Source: Pseudomonadota bacterium (GTDB taxonomy: Bacteria; Pseudomonadota; Gammaproteobacteria; Burkholderiales; Burkholderiaceae_C). Taken from it: 64,000 nucleotides of DNA. Below, piece after piece: positions 7,986-17,023 of the stretch (the stretch's first letter is position 1; each line of letters starts with the position of its first letter). The notes beneath the pieces were generated by a model. The model was given only the letters and a program-made list of their open reading frames with translations. It did no database searches and had not been told where the DNA came from. Made by a program: the position numbers and the translations under genes. The stretch spans positions 1-64,000 of the forward strand of contig JAVHYA010000002.1 of NCBI GenBank assembly GCA_031119395.1. Direction: 5' to 3'.

Positions 7986-8759
7986 TCAGCGCGCGCAAAG
8001 ACGTTCGTCCCGCCCCTCACGGACGCGGGCCGCCGCCCAGGCCACGGTGCGTCGTGCGAGCGCCGCGGTGGCGTCGATCACCGGGACCGGGGTGGACGCG
8101 GCATCGAGCACCAGCGGGATCTCGGTGCAGCCCAGCACCAGCGCCCGGGCGCCACGCCGGACCAGCGCGCGTGCGACAGCGCTCAGTCGGGCGCGCCCCG
8201 TGGCCAAGTCGCCAGCCTTGATGGCGGTGACGCCTGGCGTGATGCCCGCGCCGACCTCCGCCGAGGTGGGCAGGCGCCAGTCGATCCGAGGCGCGCGCGC
8301 GGTGTACAGGCCCGACGCCAGCGTCGCCTCTGTGGCCAGCAGCCCCAGCGGCGCATCGCCCACCACCTCGGCCGCCTCGGCCAGTGCGGCATCGACCAGG
8401 TGCAGCATCGGCACCCCCAATGCCGCCTGCAGCGGCTCGAACCACAGGTGCGCGGTGTTGCACGGCATCACGACCAGCGCAGCGCCGCCGTCCACCAGGC
8501 GCCGGCCGCTGGCGATCAGGGCCGGCAGCGGCGACGCGCCCTCGCCGCGGTAGGCGGCGGTGCGGTCGGGCACCTGGGGGATGGAACTGACCAGCAGCGG
8601 CAGGTGGTCCTGGTCGCACCGTGCCGGCGTGGCGTCCAGCAGCTTGTGCATGAAGTCGACCGTGGCCAACGGTCCCATGCCGCCCAGCACGCCGACGGGG
8701 GCGTGCGCCTCACCGACGGCCGAAGGCAAAGGGTCGAAGGCGCGGGCGCTGGAGGGCAT
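7986..8759 (-). CDS. Aspartate/glutamate racemase family protein
   Basis: A 257-residue cofactor-independent racemase. The two catalytic cysteines sit in VVMPCNTAH and LVLGCTEIP, and the N-terminus has GVLGGMGPLATVDF as in aspartate racemases. It probably interconverts L- and D-aspartate or a related acid. It is 86 bases upstream of the Rossmann-protein gene on the same strand, and an operon is possible. The gene upstream is divergent. Confidence 0.85.
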   Translation of the reverse strand: MPSSARAFDPLPSAVGEAHAPVGVLGGMGPLATVDFMHKLLDATPARCDQDHLPLLVSSIPQVPDRTAAYRGEGASPLPALIASGRRLVDGGAALVVMPCNTAHLWFEPLQAALGVPMLHLVDAALAEAAEVVGDAPLGLLATEATLASGLYTARAPRIDWRLPTSAEVGAGITPGVTAIKAGDLATGRARLSAVARALVRRGARALVLGCTEIPLVLDAASTPVPVIDATAALARRTVAWAAARVREGRDERLCAR

Positions 8760-8871
8760 GCGCTCATGCTAGGTCGGCCTCGACGCTGCGGGCATCGAAG
8801 CTCCTGCAGTGGCCATCACGATCGCTTATGGGCGCGCGGCAGCGGCCGCGCCTTGGCCGAGAATGGCGGCG

Positions 8872-9429
8872 ATGAATGCGAACACCGCACGCCCCCGCGT
8901 CTACCTGGCCGGGCCGGACGTGTTTTTCCCCGACAGCCGCGACATCTTCGAGCGCCTGCGCGCGTCATGCGCGCGGCTGGGCCTCGAGGGCGTCGAACCC
9001 TCCGACGGCGGCCTCGCCGAGTCCGGCCCGCAGGGCGCCACCGACGACGAACTGGCGCAGCGCATCTACGAGGGCAACGTGCGCCTCATCCACGCCTGCG
9101 ACGGCGTCATCGCCAACCTGTGCGCCTTCCGCGGGCTGGAGCCGGACTCGGGCACCGTGTTCGAGGTGGGCTATGCGGTCGCGCTGGGCAAGCCGGTGGT
9201 GGGCTACGGCGTGGCGCCCGGCAGCTATGCGGATCGCGTCGGCGCCGCCCTGCCCTGCACCCGTAGCGCCGACGGCCAGTTGCGCGAAGCGGGCAACGGC
9301 GCGATGGTCGAAGGACTCGGGCAGCGGCTGAACCTGATGCTCACGCGTTCCACGCCGCTGGAGGACTCGGCCGAGGCGGCGCTGCGGCGGCTGGCGCAGG
9401 AGCTGACATCCCGCTCCACGAGCCGCTGA
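8872..9429 (+). CDS. Nucleoside 2-deoxyribosyltransferase family protein
   Basis: A 185-residue protein with the features of the family: VYLAGPDVFF at the N-terminus, the DGVIANL region and the acidic EPDSGTVFEVGYA segment that carries the nucleophilic glutamate. Such enzymes cleave or exchange the deoxyribosyl group of nucleosides. I chose the ATG before NANTARPRVYLAG; an in-frame ATG three codons earlier is equally possible, and the longer start at 8809 lacks homology. A single gene with no evident operon partner. Confidence 0.8.
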   Translation: MNANTARPRVYLAGPDVFFPDSRDIFERLRASCARLGLEGVEPSDGGLAESGPQGATDDELAQRIYEGNVRLIHACDGVIANLCAFRGLEPDSGTVFEVGYAVALGKPVVGYGVAPGSYADRVGAALPCTRSADGQLREAGNGAMVEGLGQRLNLMLTRSTPLEDSAEAALRRLAQELTSRSTSR

Positions 9430-9438
9430 GCCCGTGCA

Positions 9439-10155
9439 TCACCGGGGCCGCTGCAGCCATGCATCGAACTCGGCGATCGGACACTCGGCCGCGAGCGGCT
9501 GCAGCGCAAAGATGCGCCATGGCGCTGCCACCTCCATCGCCGGCAGGCGTGAGAGCACGGCCTCGCGCATGGCCGGCTTGACCCGCTGCCGCCAGTCGAG
9601 GACCTGCCCCCAGACGGAGCTGCCGGTGAGGTGCGGCGCGATGGCCGGCGTGCGAATCGAACGCCGGTAGGCCGGTGGAAACAGGCGAAGGTATGCAGGC
9701 AGGTGATAGAGCCACGAACAGCCTCTCACCGACCTCGCCCCGCCGTGCTTGCCTCGCACCGCATCGAACAGCGCCCGCAACTCCTCGAGCCGCTCATCGA
9801 CGCTGGCGGGCGCCAGCGGCGACGCAGCAGATCGCTCCAGAGGCATGAAGTGCAGGCGCAGGGCGCCATCCGGCCCGGGCGGATCGAAGGAGAAAGGGCC
9901 GAAGGCGCTCGACCCGGCTTCTGCGCGGCCCGCCTCGAAGTAGCGCATGCACAGGGGCAGCAGGTCCTGCTCGCTGCCCTGCGATGCGCGGACCTCGGCC
10001 AGGAACTCGGCCCATCGCGGCTCGCCGTCGGGCGCAGCCAGCTTGAAGCGCCGCCGCAGGTTGGTACAGCGAGCGACCGCCACGTCCATCGGCACGGCGG
10101 CGATCGCTGCGTAGTGCGCGGCAACCGTCAGCTGCAGTGCGAAGTAGTCCTGCAT
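9439..10155 (-). CDS. Conserved hypothetical protein
   Basis: A 238-residue soluble protein that I do not recognise. It begins MQDYFALQLTVAAHYAA and has a proline/tryptophan-rich C-terminal half (SWLYHLPAYLRLFPPAYRRS). The start is set by GGGGA five bases upstream and by the terminator of phaA immediately before it; the open frame upstream of 10155 is antisense-like sequence over the terminator and phaA. Its only route to expression may be read-through of that terminator or a promoter within phaA. No signal peptide or membrane segment. Confidence 0.6.
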   Translation of the reverse strand: MQDYFALQLTVAAHYAAIAAVPMDVAVARCTNLRRRFKLAAPDGEPRWAEFLAEVRASQGSEQDLLPLCMRYFEAGRAEAGSSAFGPFSFDPPGPDGALRLHFMPLERSAASPLAPASVDERLEELRALFDAVRGKHGGARSVRGCSWLYHLPAYLRLFPPAYRRSIRTPAIAPHLTGSSVWGQVLDWRQRVKPAMREAVLSRLPAMEVAAPWRIFALQPLAAECPIAEFDAWLQRPR

Positions 10156-10162
10156 CGTCCCC

Positions 10163-10191
10163 AATAAAAAGGGCCGCGCGTCACGCGGCCC
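10163..10191 (-). terminator. Intrinsic terminator after phaA
   Basis: Stem GGGCCGCG / CGCGGCCC with a short loop, followed on the minus strand by TTTTTATT. It lies 40 bases past the phaA stop and ends only eight bases before the ATG of the next minus-strand gene. Confidence 0.85.
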
Positions 10192-10231
10192 TGCCAGTGA
10201 GCGGCCAGGCGTCGCCGCCCGGCCAGAACGC

Positions 10232-11410
<1,179 letters not shown>

Positions 11411-11471
11411 GATGGTCCTCTCCGGATGATTGCGAACGTGGATGCGGGGGTGGATGGGAGGGGCGGCGCGC

Positions 11472-13199
11472 TCAGGCCTTGGCCTTCACGTAGCGCCCGG
11501 GCGCGGGTTCGACGGCCTTGTAGGCCGTGCCCTTGCCGAAGGCCTTGGGGGCCGGGATCTGTTTGCCGCCGTGGGGCTTGAGCCAGGCGTCCCAGTCGGT
11601 CCACCAGCTGCCGGGGTGCTCGGTCGCGCCCTCGAGCCATTGGGCGTGGGTCGCGGGGAGCTTGCCGTCCTCGCGGGTCCAGAAGCTGCGCTTCTTCTTG
11701 GCGGGCGGGTTGATCACGCCAGCGATGTGGCCCGACGCGCCCATGACGAAGCGCTTCTTGCCGGTCAGGATCTGGGTGGAGGCGTAGGCGCCGCCGATGG
11801 GCACGATGTGGTCCTCGCGCGACCCGTAGATGTAGACGGGCGCCTGGATGGCGCGCAGGTCGATCTTCTCGCCGCAGACGGTGACGCCGTCCTTGTCGGC
11901 CAGCTTGTCCTCGAGGTAGGTGTTGCGCAGGTACCAGCAGTACATCGGCCCCGGCAGGTTGGTCGCGTCGCTGTTCCAGTAGAGCAGGTCGAAGGGCGGC
12001 GGCGTCTCGCCCTTGAGGTAGTTGCCCACGACGTAGTTCCACACCAGGTCGTTGGGCCGCAGGAAGCTGAAGGTCGAGGCCAGGTCGCCGCCGGGCAGCA
12101 GGCCGCCGCGGCCCATCTGCATCTCGCGAAAGCGCACGAAGTTCTCGTCGATGAAGATGTCGAGGATGCCGGTGTCCTGGAAGCGCAGCAGCGTTGTGAG
12201 GAAGGTGACCGACGCGGCCGGCTGTTCGCCGCGCGCCGCCAGCACGGCCAGCGCCGTGCCGAGGATGGTGCCGCCCACGCAGAAGCCCAGCGTGTTGATC
12301 TGGCCGCCCTTCTTGTCCTGGCCGGTGATCTCGCGCACCGCCTGGATGGCCTGGATCGCGCCCTTCTCGATGTAGTCGTCCCAGGTGACCTGGCCCATCG
12401 ACTCGTCGGGGTTGCGCCAGCTGACGACGAAGGTGCGGTGGCCCTGCGTGACCGCGTGTCGGATCAGCGAGTTCTCGGGCTGCAGGTCGAGGATGTAGAA
12501 CTTGTTGATGCACGGCGGCACCAAGAGCAGCGGACGCTCGTGCACCTTGGGCGTGAGGGGCTTGTACTCGAGCAGCTGGAAGAGCTCGTTCTCGTACACC
12601 ACCGCACCCTCGGTGGTCGCCACGTTGCGGCCGACCTCGAAGGCGCTCTCGTCCGTCATGCTGACGTGGCCCTGCTGGATGTCGTTGACCAGGTTGCGGA
12701 TGCCCTTGGCGATGCTCTCGCCCTGGGTCTTCAGCGCCTGCTGCTGGGCCTCGGCGTTGAAGGCCATGTAGTTGCTGGGGGCCGAAGCCGCCATCCACTG
12801 CTCGACCGCGAAGCGCAGGCGGGCCTTGGTCTTCGCGTCGGCATCGACGGCCTCGGCCATCGACATCAGCGTGCGTGCGTTGAGCAGGTAGACCGCCGCC
12901 GAGAACGCGGCCATGGGGTTCTTGTGCCAGGGCTCCGCCGCGAAGCGCTTGTCGCCCTCGGGCTGCACCATGAGGCCCTGGCGCCACAGGGCGCCGGCTT
13001 CCTCGACGTACTCGCGCTGGATGCCGAGCAGCTTGTCGGGCGCGAACTGGAAGCTCGGCAGGTTCCACTGCGCGCCACCGCCGAAGGCACCGCCCTGGCC
13101 GAGTTCGCCGAAGGACGAGAGCGCCTTCTGCCAACCCTCGTTCAGCGCCTTCTGGAACGAGCCCATCATCTCGCTTGCCATGGCCTGGTCCTGATTCAT
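11472..13199 (-). CDS. phaC: Class I poly(3-hydroxyalkanoate) polymerase
   Basis: A 575-residue polymerase that links (R)-3-hydroxybutyryl-CoA into polyhydroxybutyrate on granule surfaces. The lipase-like nucleophile cysteine is in [11 protein letters not shown] (about residue 320). The catalytic aspartate region ([12 protein letters not shown]) and histidine ([13 protein letters not shown]) are in the C-terminal third. The ATG before [11 protein letters not shown] is chosen because it carries an AGGAG site; the frame is open upstream without homology. First gene of phaCA. Confidence 0.95.
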   Translation of the reverse strand: MNQDQAMASEMMGSFQKALNEGWQKALSSFGELGQGGAFGGGAQWNLPSFQFAPDKLLGIQREYVEEAGALWRQGLMVQPEGDKRFAAEPWHKNPMAAFSAAVYLLNARTLMSMAEAVDADAKTKARLRFAVEQWMAASAPSNYMAFNAEAQQQALKTQGESIAKGIRNLVNDIQQGHVSMTDESAFEVGRNVATTEGAVVYENELFQLLEYKPLTPKVHERPLLLVPPCINKFYILDLQPENSLIRHAVTQGHRTFVVSWRNPDESMGQVTWDDYIEKGAIQAIQAVREITGQDKKGGQINTLGFCVGGTILGTALAVLAARGEQPAASVTFLTTLLRFQDTGILDIFIDENFVRFREMQMGRGGLLPGGDLASTFSFLRPNDLVWNYVVGNYLKGETPPPFDLLYWNSDATNLPGPMYCWYLRNTYLEDKLADKDGVTVCGEKIDLRAIQAPVYIYGSREDHIVPIGGAYASTQILTGKKRFVMGASGHIAGVINPPAKKKRSFWTREDGKLPATHAQWLEGATEHPGSWWTDWDAWLKPHGGKQIPAPKAFGKGTAYKAVEPAPGRYVKAKA

Positions 13200-13328
13200 G
13201 GTGTCTCCTGCTTTCCTCGCCTGGTGGATACGGCCACTGCGAAGCGTGGCGCGTGATTGAGTATCCTGCATTTCCAAGGCACTTTTTGGCATGCCCCACA
13301 GCGGTGGCGTGCCGCCCGAGCTGAAACC

Positions 13329-13637
13329 GTGTTCATCCATCTCGTCGTGATCGCCTGGCTGTACGTGGCCGTGATGATGGCCGTGGCCGAGGCCACGGCC
13401 AGCAACGGCACCGTGCTGGGCGCCATCTTCACCTTCCTGCTCTACGGACTGCTGCCGGTGGCGCTGGTGGTGTACCTGCTGGCCACGCCCGCGCGCCGGC
13501 GCGCCGCGAAGGCGCGCGAAGCGAAGGCCCAGGCGGACGCCCGGGCAGCGGCCGGGGCCCCGGCGTCAGACGCGCCAGACCAGGGCGGCGAAGCGCCCGC
13601 TGCCGGCCCCGTCGCGCCGGTACGAAAAGAACCGTGA
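13329..13637 (+). CDS. Small two-helix membrane protein
   Basis: A 102-residue protein with two hydrophobic segments near residues 3-25 and 33-55 and a charged Ala-rich tail (RRRAAKAREAKAQADARAA). I do not recognise a named family. The GTG start before FIHLVVIAWLYVAVMM is a guess; the frame is open to 13257. The last 72 bases overlap the end of pgeF, which runs the opposite way. The gene diverges from phaC. Confidence 0.55.
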   Translation: MFIHLVVIAWLYVAVMMAVAEATASNGTVLGAIFTFLLYGLLPVALVVYLLATPARRRAAKAREAKAQADARAAAGAPASDAPDQGGEAPAAGPVAPVRKEP

Positions 13638-14378
13638 GGGGTTGCCCACGGTGCACCACGGCGCGCTGCCGTCGTTGCCGTGCACCGAGTCGATGCCCAG
13701 CGCCTGCAGGCGCTGGCGCGCGAGCGCCGGCAGGTCGGCCATCCACTTGCCCGGCAGCGCGCCGGGCCCGAAGCACGCGGCGGCCTCGGCCGCCTGCGCC
13801 ACGAAGGCCGTCCGGACCTCGTCACCCACCTCGAAGGCTTCGGGACCGATGCACGGCCCCAGCCACGCTATGATTTTCGTAGCGGCCTGCGCAGCATCCA
13901 CGGGCACTGCGGGCCGAATCGATGCGCAAGCCTGCTCCAGCACACCGGCGGCGAGGCCGCGCCAGCCGCCATGGGCTGCGGCCACGCGGCGGCCGTCCTC
14001 GCTGCACAGCAGGACGGGGAGGCAGTCGGCCACCATCACCGTGGCGGCGATGCCGGCCGCATCGGCCAGCGCCGCGTCTGCGGTCGGCGCGCCCGGGCCG
14101 GGTGTGGCCAGCGACGCGCAGTCGGTGCCGTGCACCTGGCGCAGGAAAACGGGCTCGGCGCCGATGGCCTCGCGCAGACGGCGACGGTTCTCGGCGACGT
14201 GCCCGGGCTGGTCGCCCACGTGGTCGCCGAGGTTCATGCTCGCATAGCCGCCCTCGGAGACGCCGCCGGCGCGCGTGGTGCACAGCGCACGCACGCCGGG
14301 CGGCGCCGGCCAGTCGGGCACGATCCAGTCGGCCGGCCAGGCCTGGCGGCCCGCCAATACCGCCTCAGGCTTCGGCAT
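13566..14378 (-). CDS. pgeF: Peptidoglycan editing factor / laccase-domain protein
   Basis: A 270-residue member of the YfiH/DUF152 family. The zinc/copper ligands are visible in RQVHGTD, VADCLPVLL (cysteine) and AAAHGGWRGLAAGV (histidine), the catalytic set of this family. Known members correct peptidoglycan precursors or act as purine nucleosidases. The ATG at 14378 overlaps the 3' end of maiA by 14 bases, giving translational coupling; a start 12 codons earlier is possible. The segment DAAQAATKIIAW corresponds to an in-frame copy of the dispersed repeat, yet the flanking GPCIGPEAFEVG motif is intact. Confidence 0.88.
   Translation of the reverse strand: MPKPEAVLAGRQAWPADWIVPDWPAPPGVRALCTTRAGGVSEGGYASMNLGDHVGDQPGHVAENRRRLREAIGAEPVFLRQVHGTDCASLATPGPGAPTADAALADAAGIAATVMVADCLPVLLCSEDGRRVAAAHGGWRGLAAGVLEQACASIRPAVPVDAAQAATKIIAWLGPCIGPEAFEVGDEVRTAFVAQAAEAAACFGPGALPGKWMADLPALARQRLQALGIDSVHGNDGSAPWCTVGNPSRFFSYRRDGAGSGRFAALVWRV
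13867..13924 (+). repeat. Dispersed palindromic repeat, copy 3 (in frame inside pgeF)
   Basis: GCTATGATTTTCGTAGC at 13867-13883 followed by GGCCTGCGCAG and GGGCACTGCGGGC. The gene reads through it on the minus strand without a frameshift. Confidence 0.7.
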
Positions 14379-15003
14379 CGGGGCACTGCGAGGGCTGGGC
14401 GCGCTGGAAGGCATCCAGCCGCATGCAGGCCTCGTAGGCGGCCATGGTGCGCGGCAGCCCGCTGAAGTCGCAGTCGAAGCGCTGGCCGTTGAAGACCTGC
14501 GGCACCAGGCAGCAGTCCGCCATCGTCGGGGTGTCGCCCCAGCAGTAGACGCTCGCCGGATGCTGGGCGAGCTGGCGCTCGAAGGCCAGCAGGCCCTCGC
14601 GCACCCAGTGGCGGTACCAGGCGTTCTTGGCCGCCTCGTCGAGCTTCAGCTCGCTGACGAGGTACTTGAGCACCCGCAGGTTGTTGATGGGATGGATCTC
14701 GCACGCGATCGACTGCGCCAGCGCCCGCACATGCGCGCGGCCCACCGGGTCGGCGGGCAGCAGCGGCGGCTCGGGCTGGATCTCGTCGAGGTACTCGATG
14801 ATCGCCATCGATTGCGAGAAGCGCTCGCCCTCGTCCTCCAGCAGAGGCACCAGGCGGTCGGCCGAGAGGCTGGCGAAGGAGCCGGTCCTGTGCTCGCCAC
14901 GCGCGATGTGCACCGGGATGTAGTCGTAGGCCATGCCCTTGAGGTTCAGGGCGATGCGCACGCGGTACGAGGCCGAGGAGCGGAAGTAGTTGTACAGCTT
15001 CAT
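14365..15003 (-). CDS. maiA: Maleylacetoacetate / maleylpyruvate isomerase (zeta-class GST)
   Basis: A 212-residue zeta-class glutathione transferase. It performs the glutathione-dependent cis-trans isomerisation of maleylacetoacetate (homogentisate route) or maleylpyruvate (gentisate route). The N-terminal YFRSSASYRVRIAL carries the SSxxxR glutathione site, and SQSMAIIEYLDE is typical of the thioredoxin-like half. It diverges from a fumarylacetoacetate-hydrolase-family gene, the enzyme of the next step. It is translationally coupled to pgeF. Which ring-cleavage pathway it serves is not decided here. An alternative ATG is one codon upstream. Confidence 0.88.
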   Translation of the reverse strand: MKLYNYFRSSASYRVRIALNLKGMAYDYIPVHIARGEHRTGSFASLSADRLVPLLEDEGERFSQSMAIIEYLDEIQPEPPLLPADPVGRAHVRALAQSIACEIHPINNLRVLKYLVSELKLDEAAKNAWYRHWVREGLLAFERQLAQHPASVYCWGDTPTMADCCLVPQVFNGQRFDCDFSGLPRTMAAYEACMRLDAFQRAQPSQCPDAEA

Positions 15004-15120
15004 CATGCGCCCGAGGATACGCCCGCCCCGCCCGCTTCCGCCCCCCGTCAGCAGGCCTGGCGCCGGCTCTGGCACACTGGCCGCCTTGCGCCTTTTCCCC
15101 TCCCAAGAAAGAGCATTCCG

Positions 15121-15822
15121 ATGGCTACCGACTATGTCTTCAGCCCGGCACCCGTGGTGTCGGTTCCGGTGGCGGGCAGCGCCGCCCGCTTCCCCGTCCA
15201 CCGCATCTACTGCGTGGGCCGCAACTACGAGGAGCACGCCAAGGAGATGGGCTTCACCGGCCGCGAGCCGCCCTTCTTCTTCATGAAGCCGGCCGACGCG
15301 CTGGTGGTGGTCGATGCCGGCAGCACCGGCACCATCGCCTACCCCTCGCTGACCAAGAACCTGCACCACGAGATCGAGCTGGTGGTCGCCATCGGCACCG
15401 GCGGCAAGAACATCGCCGCCGCCGACGCGCACAAGCACATCTTCGGCTGGGCCGTGGGCCTGGACATGACGCGCCGCGACCTGCAGAACGACATGAAGAA
15501 ACAGGGCCGCCCCTGGGACATCGGCAAGGGCTTCGAGCAGAGCGCGCCCATCGGCCCGATCGTGCCCAAGGCCGAGGCCGGCGACGTCGAGAACGCCGAG
15601 ATTTCCCTGCAGGTCAACGGCACCGACCGCCAGCGCAGCAACGTCGCCAAGCTGATCTGGAACGTGGCCGAGACGATCGAGCACCTCTCGGCCGCCTGGG
15701 AGCTGCAGCCCGGCGACCTGATCTACTCCGGCACGCCCGAAGGCGTGGCGGCGGTGGTGTCGGGCGACACGATGGTCGGCCAGGTGGCCGGCCTGCCGAC
15801 GCTGACGGTGAAGGTCGCCTGA
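15121..15822 (+). CDS. Fumarylacetoacetate hydrolase family protein (fumarylpyruvate hydrolase-like)
   Basis: A 233-residue single-domain FAH protein. The signature YCVGRNYEEHAKEMG, the metal ligands in HHEIELVV and the GWAVGLDMTRRDLQ segment place it with NagK-type fumarylpyruvate hydrolases rather than the longer eukaryotic FAH. It would split fumarylpyruvate to fumarate and pyruvate. It is divergent from maiA with about 117 bases between, so both may share regulation. No ring-cleaving dioxygenase lies nearby. Confidence 0.86.
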   Translation: MATDYVFSPAPVVSVPVAGSAARFPVHRIYCVGRNYEEHAKEMGFTGREPPFFFMKPADALVVVDAGSTGTIAYPSLTKNLHHEIELVVAIGTGGKNIAAADAHKHIFGWAVGLDMTRRDLQNDMKKQGRPWDIGKGFEQSAPIGPIVPKAEAGDVENAEISLQVNGTDRQRSNVAKLIWNVAETIEHLSAAWELQPGDLIYSGTPEGVAAVVSGDTMVGQVAGLPTLTVKVA

Positions 15823-15854
15823 GCGCGCCGCGGAACCAGGCCCGCCCGAGCGCG

Positions 15855-16403
15855 ATGTTCACCCGCCCCCTCATCAAGCACTGCAAGAACTGCGGCACCG
15901 CCGTGGTGTACCGCGTGCCCGACGACGGCGACGTCAAGGAACGCGCCGTCTGCCCGGCCTGCGGCACGATCCACTACGAGAACCCGCTCAACGTCGTCGG
16001 CACCATTCCCGTCCTCGGCGACAAGGTGTTGCTGTGCAAGCGCAACATCGAGCCGCGCTGGGGCAAGTGGACGCTGCCGGCCGGCTTCATGGAGCTGGGC
16101 GAGACCACGGCCGAGGGTGCCGCGCGCGAGACCGACGAGGAAGCCGGTGCCCAGTACGAGATGGGCGGCCTCTTCGCACTGATGAACGTGGTGCGGGTCG
16201 GGCAGGTCCACCTGTTCTACCGTGCGAAGCTGCTGAGCGACATCTTCGCGCCGGGCCACGAGACCATCGAAGCGAAGCTCTTCACCGAGGAAGAGATTCC
16301 CTGGGACGAGATCGCCTTCCGCACGGTGCGCGAGGCGCTGGAACGTTTCTTCGAGGACCGACGCCAGGGCGAGTACCGCATCCACACGGTCGACATCGTG
16401 TGA
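15855..16403 (+). CDS. Nudix hydrolase with N-terminal zinc ribbon
   Basis: 182 residues. A zinc-ribbon-like start (CKNCGTA ... CPACGTIHYENP) precedes a Nudix box GFMELGETTAEGAARETDEE. Enzymes of this layout hydrolyse nucleotide diphosphates such as NADH, ADP-ribose or FAD. It lies 32 bases after the FAH gene on the same strand and may share its transcript. The pairing with a zinc ribbon resembles NudC-like proteins, but the family member is not decided. Confidence 0.87.
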   Translation: MFTRPLIKHCKNCGTAVVYRVPDDGDVKERAVCPACGTIHYENPLNVVGTIPVLGDKVLLCKRNIEPRWGKWTLPAGFMELGETTAEGAARETDEEAGAQYEMGGLFALMNVVRVGQVHLFYRAKLLSDIFAPGHETIEAKLFTEEEIPWDEIAFRTVREALERFFEDRRQGEYRIHTVDIV

Positions 16404-16429
16404 GCGGGAACGCGCGGCATCTCGAGCCG

Positions 16430-16482
16430 AATCGGCCCGCAGCGCCCGCCCCATCTGCGAGAGCAGCTATCGAATTCATAGC
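16430..16482 (-). repeat. Dispersed palindromic repeat, copy 4 (intergenic)
   Basis: GCTATCGAATTCATAGC at 16466-16482, with the GCAGCGCCCGCC arm upstream on the plus strand, so the element points to the minus strand. It lies between the Nudix and creA genes. Confidence 0.8.
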
Positions 16483-16515
16483 ATGGCAGGCCGCTGCCAA
16501 GGATCTGAGAACGCC

Positions 16516-16986
16516 ATGAACAAGCTCCTTGCGCTGCTCCTGTGCACGCTGCTCGCCTCGATGACCGCCGGCGCCGAGACGGTCGGCGACGTCGACACCG
16601 CCTTCAAGCTCATCGGCCCCGACCACAAGATCGTGGTCGACGCCTACGACGACCCGCGCGTCAACGGCGTGACCTGCTACGTCTCGCGCGCCAAGACGGG
16701 CGGGCTGTCGGGCGCCTTCGGCCTGGCCGAGGACAAGGCCGAGGCCTCGATCGCCTGTCGGCAGGTCGGGCCGATCGGCTTCGCCGGACCGCTGCCCAAG
16801 CGCGAGGAGGTGTACGCCGAGCGGCAGTCGATCCTGTTCAAGCGCCTGCGCGTGGTGCGCATGGTCGACGCCAGGCGCAACACGCTGATCTACCTGACCT
16901 ACTCCGACAAGCTGATCGACGGCTCGCCGCAGAACGCGGTGACGGCGGTGCCGGTCGACCGTGGCACGCCCATCCCCGTGAAATGA
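16516..16986 (+). CDS. creA: CreA family protein
   Basis: A 156-residue secreted protein with a signal peptide (MNKLLALLLCTLLASMTAGA) and the conserved CreA core: GDVDTAFKLIGPDHKIVVDA, DPRVNGVTCYVSRAKTGG and ACRQVGPI. The function of CreA is unknown; it is named for its place beside creBCD in enterics. The start was set at the ATG preceding the signal peptide. The dispersed repeat lies just upstream. Confidence 0.88.
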   Translation: MNKLLALLLCTLLASMTAGAETVGDVDTAFKLIGPDHKIVVDAYDDPRVNGVTCYVSRAKTGGLSGAFGLAEDKAEASIACRQVGPIGFAGPLPKREEVYAERQSILFKRLRVVRMVDARRNTLIYLTYSDKLIDGSPQNAVTAVPVDRGTPIPVK

Positions 16987-17023
16987 ATTCGGACCGCCTT
17001 GGGGTGTCCTTGTTCCCTGCGTC

